Positions 48,716 through 56,320 of a stretch of 60,655 bases of DNA are shown here, in pieces. Both the position numbers and the translations under genes were made by a program. The notes beneath the pieces are model-generated. The model was not told the DNA's origin. It saw nothing but the letters and a program-made list of their open reading frames with translations, and did not search any database. Source of the stretch: JANQEA01 sp964530075 (GTDB lineage Bacteria > Bipolaricaulota > Bipolaricaulia > UBA7950 > UBA9294); the NCBI GenBank assembly GCA_964530075.1, contig CAZGXU010000006.1:1-60655 (forward strand), in the 5' to 3' direction. Position 1 is the first letter of the stretch. Each line of letters opens with the position of its first letter.

Positions 48716-48764
48716 CATCAACCGGTGCAAACGCCTTGCGTTGGAATGGAAAGGCTTCTACCGT
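48716..48764 (+). promoter_or_regulatory. Conserved cassette promoter, copy 2
   Basis: TTGCGT (48736-48741), 17 bp, TACCGT (48759-48764). It aligns without gaps to the promoter at 45285-45333. The ATG at 48774 is 9 bases after the -10, again implying a leaderless mRNA. The conserved CATCAAC-n-GGTGCAAA block just upstream of the -35 is a candidate operator. Confidence 0.6.
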
Positions 48765-48773
48765 AGTGAGGCG

Positions 48774-49700
48774 ATGAACGGGCGGCGACGATGGATCGGG
48801 TATGCAATCGTCGGGAGTCTCCTTCTTGGGATCGGAACCGTCATCGTCGTGCGGGACGCGGCCGGCTTCCGGGCCGCCACTCGAAGCGCGTTTCGAACCA
48901 GCTGCCGACGCCAAGCCGTCACGTTCGAGGAGTTCGCGGAGCAGTGGATCGTCCGCGATCAGCTGGACTCCCTTCGCAACGCGGGACGGCTGCTGATCAT
49001 GGGCGACGGGCTCTATGTCGACGCCGTCGCCTGGGGCGAGACCCTCCTCGCTCAGCGGGACGAGGCGCTGCGCGCGGACCCGGATGCCCTCGACGTCGGC
49101 GAAACACCGTCCAAGGAAACGGCGGTCGTCGACCTCGCGGGGGGAGACGTGGAAGTGACGGTTCCGCTTGTCCTCTCGGGGTATCCAAACTCACCCATCG
49201 GACGGCTTCGGATCGGGTTTTCGGGGACGTACGCGAACGCACGGATCCGTGGACACCTGCTTCAGATCGCGGGAATCGGACTGGGAGCGTGGATCGCGGT
49301 GATGGCGACCGGCGCCGCCCTGATCTGGTGGGATGGACGCTCGCGCGGAGACGGTTCGGCCGACCGGCAGATTCTTCGCAGCGGAACGATCGAGATCGAC
49401 ACGCAAGCGTGTCACGCGACGATGGACGGCGTGGCGCTGGATTTGACCCCGAAGCTCTACGAGCTGCTCCTCCTGTTTGCTCGACACGAGGGTGAGATCC
49501 TATCGGATCGGGACATCCTCGACGCCGTCTGGGCGGACTCCGCCTACGCCGCATCCCCGGACGTGAAGCAGCACATCTACCTGCTTCGACGGGCATTGGG
49601 AGAGGTTCATCCCGATCCGAAGCGCGTGATCGTCAACATCAAGGGGTTCGGATACCGGCTGGATCCCCCGACGAATGAGGGCGGTTTGAAGGTCGATTGA
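48774..49700 (+). CDS. Membrane-anchored winged-helix regulator (ToxR-like), copy 2
   Basis: 308 residues, paralogue of the protein at 45340-46293. First membrane segment IGYAIVGSLLLGIGTVIVV, extracytoplasmic domain (VTFEEFAEQWIVRDQLDSLR, LLIMGDGLYVDAVAWGETLL), second membrane segment (IAGIGLGAWIAVMATGAALI), then the winged helix (GVALDLTPKLYELLLLFARH, DVKQHIYLLRRALGEVHPDP, VNIKGFGYRLD). The DNA-binding domains of the two copies are far more alike than the sensor domains, so they may bind the same operator but sense different signals. The ATG at 48774 is chosen over an upstream TTG (48741), which lies inside the promoter. Confidence 0.82.
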   Translation: MNGRRRWIGYAIVGSLLLGIGTVIVVRDAAGFRAATRSAFRTSCRRQAVTFEEFAEQWIVRDQLDSLRNAGRLLIMGDGLYVDAVAWGETLLAQRDEALRADPDALDVGETPSKETAVVDLAGGDVEVTVPLVLSGYPNSPIGRLRIGFSGTYANARIRGHLLQIAGIGLGAWIAVMATGAALIWWDGRSRGDGSADRQILRSGTIEIDTQACHATMDGVALDLTPKLYELLLLFARHEGEILSDRDILDAVWADSAYAASPDVKQHIYLLRRALGEVHPDPKRVIVNIKGFGYRLDPPTNEGGLKVD

Positions 49701-49751
49701 TGGTCATTTGAGCGACCGGACGTGGAGAATGCCCGTATCGAAGGAGGAAGA

Positions 49752-51206
49752 ATGAATCGAACGATCTTAGGCAGCGTCTGTGCAGCGCTTCTCGTCGTCG
49801 TTGCCCTGGGGCAGACGGGGATTGCCCAGGACGATTCCGCTCAGGCTTCCGACCTCGCCAGGGTGAGGGTGTATCGGGATGCATGGCTTGACTATGAGCG
49901 ATTCGTGGAAGTGATGGATGAGATGCGAGAGCCGCTCGTCCAAGCACTGCTGCTCGCGTACGAAGGGCTGCAGGCGTTCTCTCCCGATGAGCAGGTGCTG
50001 AAGGCCCAAACCATCGTCAACCTGCTCGAGGGGGCGGAAAGCCCGTTGTATGACCCGGCCATTGAACTGGACGAGTCATTGAAAACCGGCATTCGCGTCA
50101 TCCTCGATGGCTATCGGGTCCCTGCGACCGGAGATTCGGGGACAAGTGAGGGGGACCTGAGTTGGAACGGCATCGATGTGCCCAATCCGTCCCTGTTGGC
50201 GAGCATCGTTCCCGATCTCAGGGACCTTCTCCGCCTCGCTTCGTCATCCGCGCAACGCGCCGCGGACCGCGGCGCGACTCCGAGCGGCCGACGCGATGCA
50301 CTGCTCACGGCCCAGGCCTTGCTCGGCATGTTCTCTCTGGAGACCCGCGCGCTCACGGCGCCCCTGCGAATCACAGTCACACCGGGGGAGTCCATCCAAG
50401 CCGCGATCGATTCGGCGATTCCGGGAGCGACGATCACGATCGAGCCGGGGATCTACCGGGAGACCCTCGACATTCAGAAGAGCGTTACGCTTCAGGGGTG
50501 GGGGCCGGATGTCGTGATTAAGCCCGTCAACTCACAGGTCGGCATCCTCGTGCACTCGGACGAGGAGATTGCCGTCAACATCCAGTGGCTGACGGTTCGT
50601 GCCGCGAGCATCGGCGTGGATGTGCGGGGAAACGCCCGGCTGCAGTTCGAAGCGGGCGACGTGACCGATTGTGGCACAGGACTGCTCGTCGAGGAGAATG
50701 CGAATGTCACCGCAGATCAAGTTCGCCTTCTGAACGACGGCATAGCGATGGCTGTCACGGGGAGTGGGTCCGCTCGACTCACGGATTGTCACCTCGAGAA
50801 CTCGACCGGCTCCGATACTGCCCTTCTTGTGATGGACGACGCGTCGGTGACTTTGGAGAGCAGCTTCGTACGCAACAATGCCGGAAACGGCATACGGTTG
50901 GCGAATCGAGCTACGCTCACCCTCGTCGACGGACTGATCGACGGCAACGGGCTCGACGGAACCCTCCTATGGGATCAATCCACGCTGCACATGACGGGGT
51001 CGAAGTTCTACTCCAACCTCGGCTACGGAATCCGGGCGCTGTCCGGTGAGTGCCCGACGTCGGATGGGACCCTCGGCGAATCATTCTCCGGGACGATCAC
51101 GGGCTATGGCAACTTCTTCGCCGATCCCGAGAACGAACTCGTGGGGAACAAGCTCGGGAAGTTCTGCCCCGAGGACTTGGGCTTTCTGACCGAAGGTCCC
51201 GACTGA
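49752..51206 (+). CDS. Secreted right-handed parallel beta-helix protein, copy 2
   Basis: 484 residues. Signal peptide (ILGSVCAALLVVVALGQTGIA), a helical domain (LVQALLLAYEGLQAFSPDEQ, TIVNLLEGAESPLYDPA) matching that of copy 1 (QRLINLLEGPTGAEYA), then one beta-helix opening with TPGESIQAAIDSAIPGATIT and EPGIYRETLDIQKSVT. PbH1 repeats follow (VTDCGTGLLVEENANVTADQ, FVRNNAGNGIRLANRA). It ends with the same closing module (ITGYGNFFADP, KFCPEDLGFLTEGPD). It starts 51 bases after its regulator with ribosome site AAGGAGG. Ligand unknown. Confidence 0.85.
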   Translation: MNRTILGSVCAALLVVVALGQTGIAQDDSAQASDLARVRVYRDAWLDYERFVEVMDEMREPLVQALLLAYEGLQAFSPDEQVLKAQTIVNLLEGAESPLYDPAIELDESLKTGIRVILDGYRVPATGDSGTSEGDLSWNGIDVPNPSLLASIVPDLRDLLRLASSSAQRAADRGATPSGRRDALLTAQALLGMFSLETRALTAPLRITVTPGESIQAAIDSAIPGATITIEPGIYRETLDIQKSVTLQGWGPDVVIKPVNSQVGILVHSDEEIAVNIQWLTVRAASIGVDVRGNARLQFEAGDVTDCGTGLLVEENANVTADQVRLLNDGIAMAVTGSGSARLTDCHLENSTGSDTALLVMDDASVTLESSFVRNNAGNGIRLANRATLTLVDGLIDGNGLDGTLLWDQSTLHMTGSKFYSNLGYGIRALSGECPTSDGTLGESFSGTITGYGNFFADPENELVGNKLGKFCPEDLGFLTEGPD

Positions 51207-51215
51207 GACTCCGAT

Positions 51216-51236
51216 CGCCCTCGGCCGGCGAGGGTG
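51216..51236. terminator. Hairpin between convergent beta-helix and ABC genes
   Basis: CGCCCTCG and CGAGGGTG form a stem with one wobble pair around a 5-base loop, in the 93-bp gap between convergent genes. No strong T tract. Confidence 0.4.
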
Positions 51237-51299
51237 CGTTCAGGAAGGTCTGTCCGCCGTTGTTTCTTGAGCAGAGCGGCCCGCAAACGCGTCGACGGG

Positions 51300-51983
51300 C
51301 TACTCGGCTTCAGCGGGCGACGACTCGAAGAGCTTCCCGTCGTGCATGGTCAGCTGTCGGGGACAACGGTTGGCGACGGACGGATCGTGCGTGACCAGAA
51401 CCAGCATCCGCTCGTCATCGCGAAGGGACAGGATATGACGAATGATCCGATCGCCGGTCTCCGTGTCGAGGTTCCCGGTCGGCTCATCAGCGAGCAGGAG
51501 GCGGGGCTGGATGACCGTCGAACGAGCGATGGCGACCCGCTGCTCCTCGCCGCCGGAGAGCTGCGAGGGAAGGTGGCGGGCGCGATCGGTCAGACCGACG
51601 GCCTCGAGCGCGGCCATGGCCCTCTTCTTACGCTCGGCGCGCCGTACGCCTCCGTAGCGCAAAGGAAGCGCGACGTTCTTCCAGGCGGTCAGTTCGGGGA
51701 TAAGGTTGTAGCATTGGAAGACGAAGCCGATGCTGCGGGCTCGCAAGAAGGACCGCCGTCTGTCGGACAGGTTCCAGACATCCTCACCGTCGATCAGGAT
51801 GGTTCCCGACGTCGGACGATCCAACGTTCCCAGCAGGCTGAGCAACGTCGTCTTGCCCGACCCGGACGGTCCCTGAATGGCGACGACCTCGCCGTCGTGT
51901 ACTTGGAAACTGACGTCATCGAGCGCACGGATCTCCGCCGATCCGCGGTAGTAGATGCGCGACGCACCGCGTGCTTCGATCAT
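51300..51983 (-). CDS. ABC exporter ATPase (LolD/MacB-type)
   Basis: 227 residues. Walker A GPSGSGKTTLLSLLG, Q loop FVFQCYNLIPEL, signature LSGGEEQRVAIAR (Glu-Glu where LSGGQQQ is usual), Walker B LLLADEPTGNLD, H-loop VTHDPSVANRC. IYYRGSAEIRALDDVSFQV is the typical start of this family. It lies 9 bases downstream of the FtsX-type permease. These exporters move lipoproteins, peptides or envelope factors, or transmit mechanical signals. Its proximity to the beta-helix cassettes suggests envelope work (inference). Confidence 0.92.
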   Translation of the reverse strand: MIEARGASRIYYRGSAEIRALDDVSFQVHDGEVVAIQGPSGSGKTTLLSLLGTLDRPTSGTILIDGEDVWNLSDRRRSFLRARSIGFVFQCYNLIPELTAWKNVALPLRYGGVRRAERKKRAMAALEAVGLTDRARHLPSQLSGGEEQRVAIARSTVIQPRLLLADEPTGNLDTETGDRIIRHILSLRDDERMLVLVTHDPSVANRCPRQLTMHDGKLFESSPAEAE

Positions 51984-51992
51984 TGTGGCGTA

Positions 51993-54380
51993 TCACCCCC
52001 GAAATCGAATCGTGTCCATGGGAGAGAGCGTGGCTGCCCACAGCGCCGGGATCCCTCCTCCGAGCGATGCGGCAACCAAGACAGCGGCTGCCGTCCACGC
52101 CAGCCATTGCCATTGGAAGCGCACATCGAAGAAGAACCAGCCCGACAGCAACCGGACGCCGAAGACGGCGACTCCCATGGAGAGGACGCCGGCAACCGCT
52201 GTCGTAAGCAACGCTTGGCGGAAGACACTCAGAGACACTCTCGTCGCAGTCGCCCCCACAGCGCGTTGAATTCCGAGCTGCCTTCTCCGGCGCATCGTCT
52301 GCGCCCAGAAGAGATTTCCCAATCCGAAGGCACTCACGATCAATGCCAGCATCCCCAATCGCAGCGAACCGAGAGTGACGCTGTTGGCTAGGGCGATCAT
52401 CTGCCCCATCTCCTGCGCCGGACCCTCGATCTGAGCCGGCGCACTACCGGGGTGCAGATCCCGAAGCACGGCCCGGATATTGCCCACTGTTGCCTCGACG
52501 TTCACTGCCGGATCCATCCGAACCCAGGTCCGATAGCCGGTTGCGAGTTCGTTCTCGACGGCCCCGGCAGGGATCATCATCATCCACTGGCTGGCACCTC
52601 CAACGTTCGTTTTTGGAGCGTTGAGGACGCCTATGACGACGAATTCTTCGGACCCAAATGTGATCACCTGTCCGAGTGGATCGAGCGTACCGAACGTCTC
52701 GTCGGCCACCTTTTTGCTCAGCACGATGACATGGGCTCTGTCGCCAAACTCCTTGGATGTCGGGATGCGCCCCTCAACGAGCGATCCGGCCAAGAAGGCG
52801 TCCCCGACGGACACCACCTCGACCAGCGTCCCCATGACCTCGTGTCCCTCGAACGTCGCTTGGTCATAGAGAATGGTCCCGTCCTCCGCGTACCCGTGAA
52901 TCGACAGGACACTCCGCTCCGCTGCGACGCTTGTCACCCCGGCAACGCCGAAGATGCCATCGATATCCTTCCGTTGCAGGTCGTAACCTGTCTCGGCCTT
53001 GCCCGGAGTCGAGCGTCCTCCGACAACGGCGACGACGTTGGGTTCCAGGTCGCCGTACATCTCTCGATAGGCGGCGGCGATGGAATCCGATAGCGCAACG
53101 ACGAACACGACCGACGAAATGCCGACGACGCAGGCCAATGTGATCAGCCAACCCCATCCCTGCAAGGGACGTTTCTCGTGTCGAAGTGGGTCGAGGCGGA
53201 TGGCACGAACAGGCGGGATCCGCGAGGCGCGGAAAGCGGGAAGCGTGCCGGCAAGCAAGGCGGCGCCCACCAGCAGGCCGGCGCCCACGAAATGAAGAGG
53301 TCCGAAACGCAGCGGAATGGACAGCAGCCGCTCGAATACGTCCGCCATCCAGATGGCCAGTCCGCTTCCGGCAATGACACCGGCCACCGTTAATCCCAAC
53401 AAGCGAAGCAGGCTGCTCAGCCCCGTTCTCATGCGCCCCGCCCCCAGCGCTCGCCGCGTGCCGATCGCCGGTGTACGCTGCGCCACGGTGGTCAAACCGA
53501 CGGCGAATGCGTTGACCGTTCCGATGAATAGCAATGCCAATGCGATGATCGCGAACAGCTGAACCGTTCGCCGCCGCAGCAGGAATGTGAAGTCGTACAG
53601 AACGCTGATCGTGGACACGTCACCTCGATCGCCGAGCACGGCGAGGACGCTCGCCATGCCTGCCTCGGGGTCGTCAACGTTCAGTCGGATCCACAATTGG
53701 GAGAATGGATTCTCAAGGCAACGTTCGATGTCCTGAGGGCGGAAGTTGTATCGGCAAAGATCGGGCACCGGCAGCAGCGCATCGACGCTCTCGGCTTCCG
53801 CCCACGAGCTGTCCTCTCCCAGGGAAGCGAGTACCCCGATGACCTCTTGCTCTCCGAATCCGACGTCCAGAATCTGACCGATCGGGTCCTGCGCTTGGTA
53901 GTAAGACTGAGCGAATGACTGGCTGAGCACGGCAACGCCGGTCTCACCATCTTCGAACATGCGCCCGCGTGACAACTGCAGATGGTGCATCTCGACGTAG
54001 TTGGGAGTTACGCCCAGCACCTTGAGTTGCAGCTGGGCAAACTCGTGGGTGCTCGTGGCCCCTGCCACAGATTCGATGCCCGGACCGGCTCGAAGCCGAT
54101 CGATGTCCGAATCGTCGAAGCTGTCGACAGCAGGATTGGATGAACTCACCCGGAGGAGGTTTCGTCCGACGGCATCGACGACCTTGTCATACTCGTATTC
54201 GACGCCGTTCCGTGCCGCGATGGCAAGCGCAAGGCCCAGGGCGATGCAGGTCATGCCGATCAGAATACTGATACCGCCGAACCAGCGGCGAAAGGCCGCT
54301 CGATGTCTCATGATGGTTCGCTTGGCTCCCATTCGGATGGCTCGCCTGACAAGTGTCACGATGGGAGCGGTGGTCGTCAA
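51993..54380 (-). CDS. FtsX/MacB-family ABC permease with two FtsX modules
   Basis: 795 residues. About eight membrane segments: one near the N-terminus (GGISILIGMTCIALGLALAI), three in the middle (LFAIIALALLFIGTVNAFAV, LTVAGVIAGSGLAIWMADVF, FVGAGLLVGAALLAGTLPAF), one opening the second half (LITLACVVGISSVVFVVALS) and three at the end (LGMLALIVSAFGLGNLFWAQ, TTAVAGVLSMGVAVFGVRLL, WTAAAVLVAASLGGGIPALW). Two MacB-type extracytoplasmic domains (for example GVTPNYVEMHHLQLSRGRMF) lie between. This is the double-FtsX layout with both halves in one chain. The start is uncertain: TTG at 54380 or ATG at 54332. Confidence 0.85.
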   Translation of the reverse strand: MTTTAPIVTLVRRAIRMGAKRTIMRHRAAFRRWFGGISILIGMTCIALGLALAIAARNGVEYEYDKVVDAVGRNLLRVSSSNPAVDSFDDSDIDRLRAGPGIESVAGATSTHEFAQLQLKVLGVTPNYVEMHHLQLSRGRMFEDGETGVAVLSQSFAQSYYQAQDPIGQILDVGFGEQEVIGVLASLGEDSSWAEAESVDALLPVPDLCRYNFRPQDIERCLENPFSQLWIRLNVDDPEAGMASVLAVLGDRGDVSTISVLYDFTFLLRRRTVQLFAIIALALLFIGTVNAFAVGLTTVAQRTPAIGTRRALGAGRMRTGLSSLLRLLGLTVAGVIAGSGLAIWMADVFERLLSIPLRFGPLHFVGAGLLVGAALLAGTLPAFRASRIPPVRAIRLDPLRHEKRPLQGWGWLITLACVVGISSVVFVVALSDSIAAAYREMYGDLEPNVVAVVGGRSTPGKAETGYDLQRKDIDGIFGVAGVTSVAAERSVLSIHGYAEDGTILYDQATFEGHEVMGTLVEVVSVGDAFLAGSLVEGRIPTSKEFGDRAHVIVLSKKVADETFGTLDPLGQVITFGSEEFVVIGVLNAPKTNVGGASQWMMMIPAGAVENELATGYRTWVRMDPAVNVEATVGNIRAVLRDLHPGSAPAQIEGPAQEMGQMIALANSVTLGSLRLGMLALIVSAFGLGNLFWAQTMRRRRQLGIQRAVGATATRVSLSVFRQALLTTAVAGVLSMGVAVFGVRLLSGWFFFDVRFQWQWLAWTAAAVLVAASLGGGIPALWAATLSPMDTIRFRG

Positions 54381-54465
54381 ATACCGGATCAGTTGTTCAT
54401 AAGGAGGATACAGCCTGGGCCAGTGCCGAGTGATTTGCCGTGATTGCAGGACGCGGTGTTGATGG

Positions 54466-54482
54466 GCTGAGATGCTCTCAGC
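54466..54482. repeat. Hairpin upstream of the RAYT-like gene
   Basis: GCTGAGA-TGC-TCTCAGC, a perfect 7-bp inverted repeat, about 95 bases before the RAYT-like start. RAYT proteins act on short REP palindromes, often found beside their gene. I saw no second copy in the window. Confidence 0.4.
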
Positions 54483-54577
54483 TTGTGACGAGCTCTACAA
54501 CGACAACTCCGCCGGACGATGTCCCGTCGAAGGGGTTAGGTCTTGCAATGACATATCCATCATGCTGGGCTGGAGTC

Positions 54578-55414
54578 ATGGCCAGACCACTGCGTATCGA
54601 GTACCCTGGCGCCGTCTATCACCTCACTTCCAGGGGCAACGCGCGACAAGACATCTTTCTCGACGATGAAGATCGCACAAGGTTTCTTGAGATCCTTGCG
54701 AAGGCCATCGATCGCTTCCATCGGCTCTGTCATGCGTACTGCCTCATGAGCAATCACTACCATCTCCTTGTCGAGACTGTAGATCCGACGCTCGCCCGGG
54801 GCATGCGCCATCTGAATGGTGTCTACACCCAGGAGTTCAACGGACGCCACAAGCGATCTGGCCACGTCTTCCAGGGGCACTACAAGGCGATCCTCGTCGA
54901 GAAGGATTCACATCTCCTCGAGCTGGCGCGATATGTCGTTCTGAATCCTGTCCGCGCCCGGATGGTTCGCTCATGCAAGGACTGGCGGTGGAGCAGCTAC
55001 AGGGCTACGGCGGGGTTGGAGTCCGCGCCGTCGTTCCTGACCACCGACTGGATCCTCGCTCAATTCGCTCAGTCCCCATCCAAGGCTCGCTGTGCCTATC
55101 GACGGTTTGTGTCGGCCGGGCGCGGCGAGCCGGCTTGGGACAAGCTCCGAGGACAGATCTACTACGGGAGCAATGCGTTCATTGGGCAGCACGTCCCGGA
55201 AGGAAGCCTCACATTCCGAGAGATTCCGCGCGAGCAGCGCCTTGTCAGTCGTCCTCCGCTCGAGGACATCTTCGGGGCAGCCTCGGAGGAGCGTGCACTG
55301 GCCACTGCGTATCGCGAGTACGGCTACAAACTCCGTGAGATTGCGGACTTCCTGGGTGTCCACTACTCCACAGTCAGCCGTCGGCTCAAGAAGCAGGAAG
55401 AGCTAACCGAGTGA
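54578..55414 (+). CDS. REP-associated tyrosine transposase-like (RAYT, TnpA_REP) protein
   Basis: 278 residues from the ATG at 54578. RPLRIEYPGAVYHLTSRGN is the usual RAYT N-terminus, and SNHYHLLVETVD is the HUH-type metal site (His60/His62). The catalytic Tyr is about residue 119 in LELARYVVLNPVRARMV. A C-terminal domain (LATAYREYGYKLREIADFLG, HYSTVSRRLKK) is an HTH, common in one RAYT subgroup. All catalytic residues are intact. It is a single-copy chromosomal gene, probably a domesticated REP-processing enzyme and not a mobile insertion sequence. No flanking repeats were seen. Confidence 0.88.
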   Translation: MARPLRIEYPGAVYHLTSRGNARQDIFLDDEDRTRFLEILAKAIDRFHRLCHAYCLMSNHYHLLVETVDPTLARGMRHLNGVYTQEFNGRHKRSGHVFQGHYKAILVEKDSHLLELARYVVLNPVRARMVRSCKDWRWSSYRATAGLESAPSFLTTDWILAQFAQSPSKARCAYRRFVSAGRGEPAWDKLRGQIYYGSNAFIGQHVPEGSLTFREIPREQRLVSRPPLEDIFGAASEERALATAYREYGYKLREIADFLGVHYSTVSRRLKKQEELTE

Positions 55415-55495
55415 CTCATCGATGTGTTACTGAAAGACCTTACCTTGCTCTCGTCCGTCAGCGCCGTAGGGGAACTTGATTGAGTAGGTTGTTCC

Positions 55496-55524
55496 TTGAC
55501 AAAACGGCGACCGCTCGGTAACCT
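55496..55524 (+). promoter_or_regulatory. Promoter of the deoR/sugar operon
   Basis: Consensus TTGACA (55496-55501), 17 bp, TAACCT (55519-55524). The predicted start is about 28 bases before the regulator ATG, followed by an AT-rich leader (CATATAGATATCAAAAA) with a GATATC palindrome. Confidence 0.5.
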
Positions 55525-55558
55525 TACGAAGGCCATATAGATATCAAAAACAAGCGAA

Positions 55559-56320
55559 ATGCTAGTCGATGAAAGACGCCACCTGATCGCGGAATCCGTC
55601 ATTGCCCAAGGGGTAGCAACGGTCGCGGAATTGAGCGATCGCTACGGGGTCTCTCGGGTCACAATCCGCTCCGACCTCAAAGCGCTCGAAAAGCAGGGGA
55701 CCCTAACGAGAAACCGCGGTGGTGCCGTTGCCAACCGAATCTCCCGCTTCACCCCGGCGTTTCAACAGCAATCGAGTGTCAACCGAAAGGCGAAGGAGGC
55801 GATCGCCACAAAGGCGGCGGAGACGATCCGGGACGGCGATCGGGTGATCCTCGATGCGGGCAGCACGACGCTATACCTCGCCGACCGGCTCTGCCATAGA
55901 CGGCTCACGCTCGCCGTCAATTCCGTCTACTCGATGAACAAGCTCGTCGACGCACCGAACGTGGAGCTTATTCTAATCGGTGGGACGCTGTACGGGCCCG
56001 TGCTCAGCTTCACCGGCGAATTGGCCGAGGGGTTTCTCGATCGGCTCCACTTCGACAAGACGGTGCTCGGAGTCAACGGCGTGACGGAGCACGGTATCTC
56101 GGTGAACAACTCGCAAGAGGCGGGAATCAAACGAAAGATGATCGAAAGGGCCGAGTGCGTCGTCGTTCTCGCCGATTCGTCGAAGATCGGCATCGAGAGC
56201 TTGGTCAAGATCGAGCCGCTCAATCGCGTCGACGTCCTTGTTACGGAGAGGCCGATCCCCGCAGCCGTGGCGAAGCGCCTGAAGAACGCGCACCCGAGAC
56301 TGGAGGTGCTGGTTGCCTGA
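55559..56320 (+). CDS. DeoR-family transcriptional regulator
   Basis: 253 residues, typical DeoR length. N-terminal winged helix: ERRHLIAESVIAQGVATVAE, YGVSRVTIRSDLKALEKQG, NRGGAVA. The C-terminal sensor domain (DAGSTTLYLADRL, LILIGGTLYGPVLSFTG, FDKTVLGVNGVTEHGIS) binds phosphorylated sugars in characterised members. It heads the sugar operon and overlaps the glycosyltransferase by 8 bases, so it probably controls this locus in response to a sugar phosphate. The leader lacks a good ribosome site. Confidence 0.92.
   Translation: MLVDERRHLIAESVIAQGVATVAELSDRYGVSRVTIRSDLKALEKQGTLTRNRGGAVANRISRFTPAFQQQSSVNRKAKEAIATKAAETIRDGDRVILDAGSTTLYLADRLCHRRLTLAVNSVYSMNKLVDAPNVELILIGGTLYGPVLSFTGELAEGFLDRLHFDKTVLGVNGVTEHGISVNNSQEAGIKRKMIERAECVVVLADSSKIGIESLVKIEPLNRVDVLVTERPIPAAVAKRLKNAHPRLEVLVA

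Noticed and set aside
54578..55414. Active insertion sequence around the RAYT-like gene
   Set aside because: No terminal repeats or target duplication, and the sequence belongs to the chromosomal RAYT type.
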